From positions 1,054,001 through 1,118,000 of the forward strand of contig NZ_CP016808.1 in the NCBI RefSeq assembly GCF_002741035.1: a DNA stretch of 64,000 nt, read 5' to 3'. Under the pieces are notes generated by a model. That model was not told the DNA's origin. It ran no database searches and worked only from the letters and a program-made list of their open reading frames with translations. The position numbers were made by a program, and so were the translations under genes. Each line of letters starts with the position of its first letter. Position 1 is the stretch's first letter. Below, one piece after another: positions 8,105 through 16,557 of the stretch. The DNA is from Paenibacillus sp. BIHB 4019. Lineage in GTDB: Bacteria; Bacillota; Bacilli; Paenibacillales; Paenibacillaceae.

Positions 8105-8150
8105 CAAAAAGGACGGTCCTTAGAATTTAATTCTAAAGACCGCCCTTATC
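8105..8150 (-). terminator. Terminator of the ABC transporter operon
   Basis: Long stem GGCGGTCTTTAGAAT / ATTCTAAGGACCGTCC on the minus strand, with two mismatches, followed by TTTTTGTC. It ends the 11.8-8.2 kb transcription unit. Confidence 0.85.
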
Positions 8151-8164
8151 TGCAATAGGACAAG

Positions 8165-9085
8165 CTATTCCTTTACGCCCCCGAGCGTTAGCCCGGTTAC
8201 GAAGTATTTTTGCAAAAACGGGTATACGATAATAATCGGCACGGTAGCTACGACTGTAATAGCAGCCCGGATCGACGCTGGCGTTACGATGTTCGCCTGA
8301 ATATTTTTGCTGCTGGCGAAGGCCGACTCTGCTGTGCCTCCAACGCTCATATTGGCGGACTGCAGCTTTTTCATCAGCTCATATTGCAGCGTGCTTAAAT
8401 TAATATTTGAGGAATTATATAAAAAAGTATCGAACCAGCTATTCCATTGCCCCACCGCGACGAACAGCGCAATCGTAGCAATGACGGGCAAGCTGAGCGG
8501 CAATATGATTCGCATAAAGATCGAGAAATGCGTCGCCCCATCTATTTGCGCAGACTCTGCCAGACTCTCAGGCAGGCCTTCCATAAAGGAGCGCATGACA
8601 ATAAGGTTGAACGCGCCAATAAGTCCCGGGATGACATACACCCAAAACGTCCCGTACAGATGGAGGTTTTTAATGAGCATATAGGTTGGAATCAGGCCGC
8701 CGCTGAAGTACATCGTAAAGATGAAGATGAAAGAAATCGGCCCCCGCAGCACATAATCCTTGCGGCTTAAGGTATAGGCCAGCATCGCTGTGCAGAACAC
8801 GCTGCTTATTGTACCGAGCAGCGTCCGGGCAACGGAAATAAAGAAAGCATGATAGATGAGCCCATCCTGAAACAGCGTGCTGTAATTAAGCGTCGTGAAC
8901 TCGCGCGGCCACAGAAAGGTGCTGTCCCGAACCGTATCCTGCGCCTGATTAAAGGAAACAGCGAGCGTGTTCAAAACCGGATAAAGCGTAAGCACGAGCA
9001 GTGCTAGCAGAAATACGGTATTGCATAGGTCAAAAAGCAAGTCAGCTGCCGACCTCTTCGATCTGCTGAGTGTCGTCGTTGTCAT
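8165..9085 (-). CDS. Carbohydrate ABC transporter permease (MalG/YtcP-like)
   Basis: 306-residue inner-membrane permease of the CUT1 class with six predicted helices. The EAA loop, which docks the ATPase, is AESAQIDGATHFSIFMRIILP (about residues 185-205). The C-terminal end KYFVTGLTLGGVKE is typical of YtcP/LplC-type subunits. The start at 9085 has AGGAGG five bases upstream. An extension to 9121 lacks a site. It is the last gene of the operon solute-binding lipoprotein, LplB-like permease, this permease. No ATPase is encoded here, so a shared MsmX-type ATPase elsewhere is expected. Confidence 0.9.
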   Translation of the reverse strand: MTTTTLSRSKRSAADLLFDLCNTVFLLALLVLTLYPVLNTLAVSFNQAQDTVRDSTFLWPREFTTLNYSTLFQDGLIYHAFFISVARTLLGTISSVFCTAMLAYTLSRKDYVLRGPISFIFIFTMYFSGGLIPTYMLIKNLHLYGTFWVYVIPGLIGAFNLIVMRSFMEGLPESLAESAQIDGATHFSIFMRIILPLSLPVIATIALFVAVGQWNSWFDTFLYNSSNINLSTLQYELMKKLQSANMSVGGTAESAFASSKNIQANIVTPASIRAAITVVATVPIIIVYPFLQKYFVTGLTLGGVKE

Positions 9086-9181
9086 CGTCTCCTCCTGTTC
9101 CCTTTCCCTATCGCCTAGCATGCGTGTAAAACAGGCTTTTTCCCTCCTAGAACGGGCGGCAAAAAACTCATTTTTCTCCGA

Positions 9182-10138
9182 TTAAAACAGCCTCTCCTGC
9201 CCCATCCGCTTCGCCATTCGATTCGCGGCCAGCAGCAGCACGACGCTGATAACCGTTTTGAAAATGCCGGCGGCGGTTGCAAACGAGAACCGCGACAAAT
9301 TAATGCCGTATTTTAGTACGAATATATCAATCGTCTCGGAATAATCCACCACCATTGGCGTTTGCAGCAAATATTGCTGTTCAAAGCCCGCATCCAAAAT
9401 ATGCCCAATGTTCATAATAAGCAGAATAACGATGATGCTGCGGATGCCGGGCAGCGTAATATGCCTTATTTTTCGAAACCGTCCAGCCCCATCGATGCTT
9501 GCCGCCTCATAAAGCGAAGGATCAATCGTCGTCATTGCCGCCAAATAAATAATGGCACTCCAGCCGATCTCCTTCCACACATTTGATGCGCCAATAATCC
9601 ACCAAAAATAATGCTGCTCGGAAAGCCACATAATCGGCTCCTTAATAATATGCAGGCTGACCAGCACCTTGTTGACGGCCCCATCAATGGAAAGCACGTT
9701 CATAATCAAGTTCGCGGCCACAACCCACGATAAAAAATGCGGCAGATAGCTGACCGTCTGGACGATGCGCTTGAATATGATTTTGCGCACCTCATTGAGC
9801 ATTAGCGCCAGACCGATCGAGCTGACGAAGCCGAACACAAGATTAATCAAGCTCATCGCGAGCGTATTGCGTATGACGCGGGTAAAGTTCTCATCTTGAA
9901 ACAATTCGCGAAAGTTGGCCAGCCCCACCCATTCGTTATCCAGCATCGCCGAGCCAAGCTTATAATTTTGAAAAGCCATCATCCACCCATACAGCGGCAA
10001 GTATGCAAAAATAATGACGTACACCACAAAAGGAATCGACATGGCCATTAGCGCCTTCTGGCTGCGCAGCTTGCTCCACTTGCTCCGGCTTTTTTTGATT
10101 CCGGCATGCTTTTTCACACGCTCAACCGTTACTGACAT
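9182..10138 (-). CDS. Carbohydrate ABC transporter permease (LplB-like)
   Basis: 318-residue membrane permease that pairs with the 8165-9085 subunit. The N-terminus is basic and cytoplasmic, then six helices follow, starting with FVVYVIIFAYLPLYGWMMAF. The EAA loop is YEAASIDGAGRFRKIRHITLPGI (about residues 212-235). The protein belongs to the LplB/YteP group that imports complex plant oligosaccharides in Bacillus and Paenibacillus. A GGAGGGAGAG site precedes the ATG. Its gene lies 34 bp downstream of the solute-binding lipoprotein gene. The substrate is not determinable from sequence. Confidence 0.9.
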   Translation of the reverse strand: MSVTVERVKKHAGIKKSRSKWSKLRSQKALMAMSIPFVVYVIIFAYLPLYGWMMAFQNYKLGSAMLDNEWVGLANFRELFQDENFTRVIRNTLAMSLINLVFGFVSSIGLALMLNEVRKIIFKRIVQTVSYLPHFLSWVVAANLIMNVLSIDGAVNKVLVSLHIIKEPIMWLSEQHYFWWIIGASNVWKEIGWSAIIYLAAMTTIDPSLYEAASIDGAGRFRKIRHITLPGIRSIIVILLIMNIGHILDAGFEQQYLLQTPMVVDYSETIDIFVLKYGINLSRFSFATAAGIFKTVISVVLLLAANRMAKRMGQERLF

Positions 10139-10172
10139 CGCATGCTCTCTCTCCCTCCTCGCCGCGAGTTCC

Positions 10173-11822
10173 TTACCAATTCTCTTGGCGGTCCTTCACC
10201 TTCGCCGTCAGCTCATCGAGCCAGCCTTCAACGTCCAGCTTCTCTACGGAAGCGACATATTCATTCCAATATTTTTCAAAGTCATCGGCGTTTTTGGCAA
10301 CGACCATTTGCGGTGGAAATTTTTTATTAATATCGTTAAGCTTCTGGTTGAACACTTTGTTTTTCTCCGTCAGCTCGATGCTCCAGAGCGGGAAATATTT
10401 GCGGTTCAGATTCGGGCCGTCGAACAGCTCCTCGTAAGTCGTTGCGCCATAAGCCTTCAGCAGCTCCTTATCCATTTCATCATATCCGGCGGCAATCTCT
10501 TCCGGCTGCTGATACTGCTGGTAGCTGTTGCCGTCAACCATCGTGCCCGAAGAGCCTGGCCAGTACCAGAGGATGTTGCCGGTTGTTTTCAAGCCATTTT
10601 TCGGATCGGCGAAAAAGTCCCGCTGCTCCTGATTGCGATAAAACCGCCCGGTGTCGCTGACCGTATAGTCTTCCCCCGCCACGCCCCAGTTGCGCAGCAA
10701 TTGCCCTTCTTCGCTTGCCATATAATCGGCATATTTGATGGCCGCTACAGGGTCTTTCGCATTGATTGTAATCGAGAAGCCCATATTGTAATTCATCGAA
10801 GGCACATCCAAATAATCCGGCTGAATGCCCTCATCAAAGGTAAGCTGGAGCGGCACAAACATCCGGTTCGCCTTGCCCTGCTGCTTCAGGGAGTCAAGCG
10901 CCGTCTGGAACTGCCACTTCTGGTCAAACATCCCCAGCACCCGGCCGCTGGACAGCTTAGCCAAATACTGCTCATAGTTCATCACAAAGGCTTCCTTGTC
11001 GATCATGCCTTCCCGGTACATTTCATGCAGCTTGGCATAATACCGCTTCGTAATGTTTTCGTCCGTCTGATAGAAGGCCAGCTTGTTCGCCACCGGGTCA
11101 ACAATAGCCCGGGAATCGTTAGGGCCGCCGGCCAAAAATTGCATTGCAGTCGTCAACGTAAAATTGCGGTTGTCATAGGTCAAAATTTCAAAAGGAATCG
11201 TATCCGCGCCATCGATTTGCGGGTATTTTTTATAATAGGCGCGCAAAACATCGACGTATTGGTCAAACGTCGCAATTTTCGGATAGCCTGCGTCCTTGAG
11301 CACTTCCTTCTGTATCCAGAAGGCTGCGCTAATGCCCTTAATCGGCGTCCCCGTAGGCGCAACCTGCGGCAGCGCATAAATATGTCCATCTGCTGCTTTC
11401 AGCCGTTCCCAATAGGGCCCATAAATGCGTTTAATGTTCGGAGCATGCTGCTCAATTAATTCCTCTAGCGGAATAAGCGCATTCGCATCTTCGAATTTAA
11501 CCGTCTGATCCGTGTTGATGAGGTCAGGGTAATCGCCTCCGGCGATCATTACGCCTACCTTCTGCTCCTTCTCGCCGACGAGCCGTTCATATTTGATCTT
11601 TACTCCTGTTTTCTGTTCAATCATATCGCCAATCTTTGTATGTTCGGGAACATTGTCGCCGGGATCAAAGATGAAATAGCTGAAGGTCGTCAGCTCCTCG
11701 CCATTTTCATTTTTGCTGGTGCCAGCAGCCGTATCCGTACTCTCTGTGCTGCATCCTCCTACTATCATCGACAAGGCCAAAGATGTCCCCGCAATCCATG
11801 TAAGCGCTATTTTTTTATTCAA
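10173..11822 (-). CDS. Extracellular solute-binding lipoprotein of sugar ABC transporter (LplA/YtcQ-like)
   Basis: About 549 residues, a long family-1 binding protein of the LplA/YtcQ type. A hydrophobic signal sequence ends in the lipobox IVGGC, followed by a Ser/Thr-rich linker, so the mature protein is lipid-anchored outside the cell. Typical blocks include GDYPDLI, YALPQVAPTGTP, and KYADYMASEEGQLLRNWGV. I chose the TTG at 11822, 12 bases after GGGAGG. A GTG at 11834 abuts the site and an upstream start at 11864 lacks one. The divergent YesM/YesN pair next door likely senses the same sugar. Related Paenibacillus systems take up aldouronates or pectin fragments, so that is a guess. Confidence 0.88.
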   Translation of the reverse strand: MNKKIALTWIAGTSLALSMIVGGCSTESTDTAAGTSKNENGEELTTFSYFIFDPGDNVPEHTKIGDMIEQKTGVKIKYERLVGEKEQKVGVMIAGGDYPDLINTDQTVKFEDANALIPLEELIEQHAPNIKRIYGPYWERLKAADGHIYALPQVAPTGTPIKGISAAFWIQKEVLKDAGYPKIATFDQYVDVLRAYYKKYPQIDGADTIPFEILTYDNRNFTLTTAMQFLAGGPNDSRAIVDPVANKLAFYQTDENITKRYYAKLHEMYREGMIDKEAFVMNYEQYLAKLSSGRVLGMFDQKWQFQTALDSLKQQGKANRMFVPLQLTFDEGIQPDYLDVPSMNYNMGFSITINAKDPVAAIKYADYMASEEGQLLRNWGVAGEDYTVSDTGRFYRNQEQRDFFADPKNGLKTTGNILWYWPGSSGTMVDGNSYQQYQQPEEIAAGYDEMDKELLKAYGATTYEELFDGPNLNRKYFPLWSIELTEKNKVFNQKLNDINKKFPPQMVVAKNADDFEKYWNEYVASVEKLDVEGWLDELTAKVKDRQENW

Positions 11823-12101
11823 GATCGTTGCCACCCTCCCTTTAATATAAAATAACTTTAGCAAACAGTGGGCGGCCCAGGTACCCGAAAAACCTTAACA
11901 TCATCCCCCGCAAATCTAATGAGATTGACGGCTATTGGTTCAGCCAAGAGTTATAAAATTACCAAATTTTCTTAATTCAGGGTAGCTTTTTCAACAAATA
12001 AGTGTTAATTTTACTAATGAAAACGCTTAATTAGCTTTCGAATAACACTATTCTACTAACGAAATGATTTTGTTAGCTTTTAGCCAAAGGAGCAGCACGC
12101 G
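11823..12101. promoter_or_regulatory. Divergent control region, transporter operon versus yesM-like kinase
   Basis: AT-rich and non-coding. It contains TGAAAACGCTTAAT (12018-12031), a CcpA cre-like sequence with two mismatches to the consensus. I could not assign promoters for either direction with confidence. Confidence 0.35.
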
Positions 12102-13976
12102 ATGAAAATGATGCATAACCTCCGTCCCTTCCGCTGGAACGACTTGCGGCTGCGAAATAAGCTGATGATTTTATATTTTACTGCTGTTTTCATTCCGGTC
12201 ATGCTGACGAATACATTTTTCTATACGATCACCGCAGGCAATGTCAGAACGGAGAAGGTCCAGGACCTTCGGCAGTCGCTTGAAAGAAACAAAGATAACT
12301 TTCGCAAAATGCTGGAGGGCGTCATTAGCTTCTCCTCGGTTATCTATAATGATGGCGTCCTCTATAGCGCATTGGATCGCACTTATACGAGCGAAAGCGA
12401 AGTTATTTCCGCCTATGGCGAGGTGCTGAACAACTCGATTAACCGCTTCGTGCCGCTGAATAAGCAGTTTTATAATGCGTATTTGTTTACCGACAACGAC
12501 AGCCTGATCCACTCGGGCCTCCTGCAGTACATTGACTTGCAGACGAAGCAGGAAGGCTGGTATCAAGCGACTACCGACCCGGCGCGCAGCCGAAAATGGC
12601 TGCTTTATACGAACACGCCGGCCGCGAATTGCAATCCATCTGGTGCTACAGCGGCTTCGTTAGCAGCAAGCGGGAAGACAGACGCGGGCGCAGGGTCGGC
12701 CGAATGCGGCGCTCCTTATTTGAGCGTGATTCGCGAGCTTGATTTTTACAAAGCCTATTCCAGCTACCATAAAATTCTCAGAGTAGATATTTTGCCGCAT
12801 TATTTAGAAAACACATTGTTCGATCATTCGTTTCCCGGCGAAATTTATTTGCTGAATCCGCAGGGCGATGTCATTTATTCGTCGGAGGCAGAGCCGCCAG
12901 CTTTCATTCATGAAGAAGCTCAACGGGGCAAAACCATTATCGCCAGCGCGTTTGAAGGCATTGATTATCTGAAAGGCTGGGCGATGGTAGGCATCTACCC
13001 TAATGAGGTTGTCAATCAAAGCCTGCTTGATTCGCGCAAATTTATTATTTATTTGACGTGCGTGAATCTTCTTTTTCCGAGCATTATTATTTTGCTCATA
13101 GCCAGGTCGCTCAATATTAGGCTGGGCGTGCTGCTGGGCGGCATTAAACGGGTGAAAAACCAGCGCTTTGAAGTGCTGCAGGCTAAACCGGCATCTGATG
13201 AAATCGGGCAGCTGACCGAGGAATTTAACCGAATGACGCAGCAGATCAACGGCCTCATCCAAGATGTGTACGTGGCGGAGCTGGACCGGCGACAGGCGCA
13301 GTTTAATGCTCTGCTAAGCCAAATTAATCCGCATTATTTGTTTAATACGCTTGATGCCATTCGAATGAATTGTGTCATTAAGGGCGAAGAGGAAACGGCA
13401 TCCGTCATTAAGCTGCTCGGCCGCGGTTTCCGCCGATCGCTCATCTGGGGCGAGGATATGATTCCGCTTCAAGAGGAGATGGCATTCGTCACCGACTATT
13501 TGGACATTCAGCATTTCCGCTTTGGCCACCGCCTCTCCTATCAGCTCGATATTGATGATGAGGTGCTGGAGCTGCCCCTGCCGAAAATGAGCATCCTTCC
13601 GCTTGTCGAAAATGCCTGCATTCATGGCATTGAATATTCCGAGCAGCCCGGCAGCATTACCGTATCGGCTAAGCTTCACAGCAATCACGTAATCATTCGC
13701 GTGTCGGATAATGGCATTGGCATGGAAGAGGAAAAGCTCAAACATTGGCTTGCCTGTCTGGAGCAATCCGGCGTGCAGCATCAGCAGGGCAAGCATGTGG
13801 GGCTGAAAAATGTATATGACCGGCTCAAGTGGCATTTTGGGAGCGAATTCAGCTTCAGCCTTGATTCCCGTTACGGGGAAGGCACAACGATTGAACTGCA
13901 AATGCCCGCTGCCTTCGCTAAGGATGAATCTGCAAGTGAAAGGAGAATCATCGATGTTGAAAACGTTGATCGTTGA
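12102..13976 (+). CDS. YesM-type sensor histidine kinase
   Basis: 624-residue membrane kinase. Order: membrane helix (about 18-40), large extracellular sensor (about 41-300, double-Cache type), second helix (about 305-330), HAMP region (about 330-385), His_kinase domain with QINPHYLFNTLDAIR (His411 is the phosphorylation site), then HATPase with LVENACIHGIE and VSDNGIGM. AAAGGAG lies 9 bases before the ATG. It overlaps the response-regulator gene by 23 bp, so the two are translationally coupled. With the divergent transporter it forms the common sugar-sensing layout. The ligand is probably the sugar bound by the lipoprotein at 10173-11822, by inference. Confidence 0.93.
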   Translation: MKMMHNLRPFRWNDLRLRNKLMILYFTAVFIPVMLTNTFFYTITAGNVRTEKVQDLRQSLERNKDNFRKMLEGVISFSSVIYNDGVLYSALDRTYTSESEVISAYGEVLNNSINRFVPLNKQFYNAYLFTDNDSLIHSGLLQYIDLQTKQEGWYQATTDPARSRKWLLYTNTPAANCNPSGATAASLAASGKTDAGAGSAECGAPYLSVIRELDFYKAYSSYHKILRVDILPHYLENTLFDHSFPGEIYLLNPQGDVIYSSEAEPPAFIHEEAQRGKTIIASAFEGIDYLKGWAMVGIYPNEVVNQSLLDSRKFIIYLTCVNLLFPSIIILLIARSLNIRLGVLLGGIKRVKNQRFEVLQAKPASDEIGQLTEEFNRMTQQINGLIQDVYVAELDRRQAQFNALLSQINPHYLFNTLDAIRMNCVIKGEEETASVIKLLGRGFRRSLIWGEDMIPLQEEMAFVTDYLDIQHFRFGHRLSYQLDIDDEVLELPLPKMSILPLVENACIHGIEYSEQPGSITVSAKLHSNHVIIRVSDNGIGMEEEKLKHWLACLEQSGVQHQQGKHVGLKNVYDRLKWHFGSEFSFSLDSRYGEGTTIELQMPAAFAKDESASERRIIDVENVDR

Positions 13977-14724
13977 AGATGAGCCGCGGATGCGTGAAGG
14001 GCTGAAAAGAATTATTTTTTGGGAAAAGTACGGCTTTAATGTATGCGGGGATGCGGAAAATGGACGGCAGGCGCTCGAATTAATCGAACGCGAGCAGCCC
14101 GCGCTAGTCATAACCGACATTCGCCTTCCCGGCATTACAGGACTGGAGCTTATGAAGGACGTAACAGGGCGCATGGATACCTGCTTTATTGTCATATCCG
14201 GCTATGACGAATTTGAATATGTGAAGACGGCGCTTATTTGTGGCGCTGTTGATTATATTTTGAAGCCGGTGGAGGAGGAGCAGCTGATTGGCGCTCTGCT
14301 GCGGGTGAAAAAACGGCTGCTCAAGGCTTTGCCCAGCACATCCTCCAGCGCAGGCGGCGCTTCGGAACCGGAGATAGGAATTGAGATGGGGATGGGAATG
14401 TCTTCGGATGATCCTATCGCTTTTGTCAAAGAGTATGTAGCCTCGCATTATCAGGAGCAGGTGACGATGAAGGAAATTGCCGGCAAAACGTATCTCCATC
14501 CCTTCTATCTCGGGCAATTGTTCCGCAAGTCAACCGGTATTTATTTCAACGATTACGTCCATCAAATTCGCGTGGATAAGGCGCAGCTGCTGCTCGCCAC
14601 AACAAGCAGCAAAATAGCCGACATCGCTGCTGGCGTCGGCTATCCAGATCCGGATTATTTTGTGCAGCAGTTCAAGAAGATTACCGGCTGCACCCCTTCC
14701 CATTTTCGAAAAAACCAGCTTTAG
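13954..14724 (+). CDS. YesN-type response regulator (receiver plus AraC DNA-binding domain)
   Basis: 256 residues. The receiver (1-120) has the acidic pair Glu8-Asp9, phospho-acceptor Asp55 in ITDIRLPG, and Lys in ILKPVEEEQ. A short linker leads to the AraC-type helix-turn-helix pair (about 155-255), with MKEIAGKTYLHPFYLGQLFRK and IADIAAGVGYPDPDYFVQQFKKITG. It lacks the long central region of classic ~500-residue YesN proteins, so it is the compact form. AAGGAG precedes the ATG at 13954. It probably activates the divergent sugar transporter. Confidence 0.92.
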   Translation: MLKTLIVEDEPRMREGLKRIIFWEKYGFNVCGDAENGRQALELIEREQPALVITDIRLPGITGLELMKDVTGRMDTCFIVISGYDEFEYVKTALICGAVDYILKPVEEEQLIGALLRVKKRLLKALPSTSSSAGGASEPEIGIEMGMGMSSDDPIAFVKEYVASHYQEQVTMKEIAGKTYLHPFYLGQLFRKSTGIYFNDYVHQIRVDKAQLLLATTSSKIADIAAGVGYPDPDYFVQQFKKITGCTPSHFRKNQL

Positions 14725-14728
14725 CTTG

Positions 14729-15313
14729 TCATTTCCGTAATGATAATTTAGATACCTGAAAAATATGCTCTAAAAAGCTATTTTTATTTGAAATTTTATT
14801 CAGAACCTTATATGAGATTACACTAAATATAAGATGAATAGCGTAACCTAATAAAACACCTAAGAAGTTCGCAATAGCATCATCAATATCTATCGTCCTA
14901 TAGTTAAAATTTGTTGCTAATGAAATCAATGTTTGTGCTGCTTCAAAAAACAATCCCAAAAAAACAGCGTGAATCAAAATATTTCCTTTGCGAGTCAAAT
15001 ATCGAATAAAAAATCCATAGGGGACTAAAAGTATAATATTCAGCAGCATATTTTTATCAAACGCTCTAAAAGGAATATAGTTCAGATTATAAAAAAATTG
15101 AACAGTCTCTCCTTTCATCGCCGCAATAGCCCTCGGATCAATAGGTATAGGCAGAAGCGTCAATTTAAAAACATTAATCATGTAAACATAGAAAATTAAA
15201 AACAAAGTCATATAAGTAAGCGAGGATTTTTTATTGAATTTTAAATATAAAAGCGAAATAATCAAAATCAATATTGCGATTACTTTAAGATATATATTAT
15301 TTTCATTAATCAT
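14729..15313 (-). CDS. VanZ family membrane protein
   Basis: 194 residues with about five membrane helices. The VanZ-like blocks are visible: LNYIPFRAFDKNMLLNIILLVPYGFFIRYL and the later FFEAAQTLISLATNFNYRTIDIDDAIANFLGVLLGY, which has the conserved E-x-x-Q and D-x-x-D residues. VanZ relatives can give low-level teicoplanin resistance, but most are uncharacterised. GGAGGGG lies 4 bases before the ATG at 15313. It is convergent with the response regulator, only 4 bp from its stop. The gene is much more AT-rich than its neighbours, which hints at transfer. Confidence 0.85.
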   Translation of the reverse strand: MINENNIYLKVIAILILIISLLYLKFNKKSSLTYMTLFLIFYVYMINVFKLTLLPIPIDPRAIAAMKGETVQFFYNLNYIPFRAFDKNMLLNIILLVPYGFFIRYLTRKGNILIHAVFLGLFFEAAQTLISLATNFNYRTIDIDDAIANFLGVLLGYAIHLIFSVISYKVLNKISNKNSFLEHIFQVSKLSLRK

Positions 15314-15340
15314 TATTCCCCTCCAAATTATATAGCAGAC

Positions 15341-15378
15341 AAAAAGCCAGCATCCCACATTCGGTATGCTGGCTTTCT
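15341..15378 (-). terminator. Terminator of the zinc-ribbon/HtrA-like operon
   Basis: Perfect 11-bp stem AAAGCCAGCAT / ATGCTGGCTTT with a 12-base loop, followed by TTTTTGTC on the minus strand. Confidence 0.9.
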
Positions 15379-15390
15379 CTGCAATTAGCG

Positions 15391-16545
15391 TTAATGCTGT
15401 TCTTTCTCATGTGCGGCCTGCTCAATGACCTTGCCTCTGCCGGTTATCAGCTTGAGCTGATCGTTCTCATAGCCGACATCGTAAATCACCTGATATTTGC
15501 TCAGCTTGTTTTTGCCGCTTACTCGTTCATCTACTGAAATAATCGCCGTCACAGTCGCTTGCTGGTCGTTGTTGACCGTGACATGCATATCGTCGATGAC
15601 GACATTGCGCGTTGGCATATAGCCTTCCCGAAATGCGTCATAGCTTGTACCCTCTTTCCAACTGCCGCCCAGCAAGGAATAGGCATACACATAATCGGCA
15701 TTGTTCAAGCTGTCGTAAAAATGTGTAACCAAGTAGCTGGCATATTCACTCATCGTCGCTTCCTGCTTTGCCATGCCCGTGCTATTCGTGCCCTCCTGCT
15801 CAGGCAGCACCTCCATTGGCTTCGTCGACCAGGCTTCCACCGTTGCCAGCACATTGACGATTGGAATGCTGAACCCGATCGAACCTTGCTCAATGCCTGC
15901 TGAATTAATGCCGAGCACTTCGCCTGTCTCTCTTCTGACCAGAGGGCCACCGCTGTTCCCTGGCGCAATGGGCGCAGAAATTTGATACAAATCCTTATAC
16001 GAGTACGGTTCAATCGTAAAATTACGGCCCAAGCCGCTAATGATGCCGGTCGTTACTGTATTTTGAAAACCAAGCGGACTGCCGATCGCCATCACTTCAT
16101 CGCCAATTTCCGCTTTTTTATTGCGAACCATCTTAAGCGGCTTCTCGCCAACCAGTCCTGGGACGCGGACAACCGCGACATCCGTCTCCGTGCTGATGCC
16201 AATTACTTCGCCATCAAGCTCCCGTGCATCAGACGTGTGGATTTTCACCTTATGAACGCCGGATACGACATGCGCGTTGGTGATCAAATCACCTTGATTA
16301 TTGTACAAAAAGCCTGATCCCTGCTTGCCATTGCCGCTTTCAATCATGACGACCAGCTTCTGTGTTTCATAAATGACGTCTTTAAGCGGCTTGCCTGTTT
16401 TCTCCGAGCGCGTATCTGACACGGCAAGCAGCGGCTTGCCACTGAGCTGCTTTGGAATTTCGGAACGAATAAATACGACCGCTCCAGCTCCAAAAAGCAG
16501 AAAAGCAACGGACATGATCAGGCTAAGCCAAGTTCCTTTTCTCAT
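15391..16545 (-). CDS. HtrA-like trypsin-type serine protease, membrane-anchored, no PDZ domain
   Basis: 384 residues. One N-terminal membrane helix (about 8-27) anchors an extracellular trypsin-like domain (about 55-240) with a complete triad: His92 in TNAHVV, Asp122 in TDVAVV, Ser198 in GNSGGP. HtrA/DegP proteases normally follow this with PDZ domains. Here residues about 265-375 instead form a NTF2-like/DUF-type region (YVYAYSLLGGSWKEG, VTAIISVDERV). GGAG lies 9 bases before the ATG, in the end of the upstream zinc-ribbon gene (12-bp gap), so they form an operon. A role in envelope protein quality control or signalling is inferred. Confidence 0.88.
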   Translation of the reverse strand: MRKGTWLSLIMSVAFLLFGAGAVVFIRSEIPKQLSGKPLLAVSDTRSEKTGKPLKDVIYETQKLVVMIESGNGKQGSGFLYNNQGDLITNAHVVSGVHKVKIHTSDARELDGEVIGISTETDVAVVRVPGLVGEKPLKMVRNKKAEIGDEVMAIGSPLGFQNTVTTGIISGLGRNFTIEPYSYKDLYQISAPIAPGNSGGPLVRRETGEVLGINSAGIEQGSIGFSIPIVNVLATVEAWSTKPMEVLPEQEGTNSTGMAKQEATMSEYASYLVTHFYDSLNNADYVYAYSLLGGSWKEGTSYDAFREGYMPTRNVVIDDMHVTVNNDQQATVTAIISVDERVSGKNKLSKYQVIYDVGYENDQLKLITGRGKVIEQAAHEKEQH

Positions 16546-16557
16546 GAATATCTTCTC

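Noticed and set aside
10014..11459. 481-residue open frame on the plus strand
   Set aside because: It lies wholly opposite the LplB-like permease and the solute-binding lipoprotein genes, has no ribosome binding site and no domain. It is an antisense shadow.
13314..14195. 293-residue minus-strand frame across the YesM/YesN genes
   Set aside because: Antisense to two clearly conserved proteins, no supporting start or domain.
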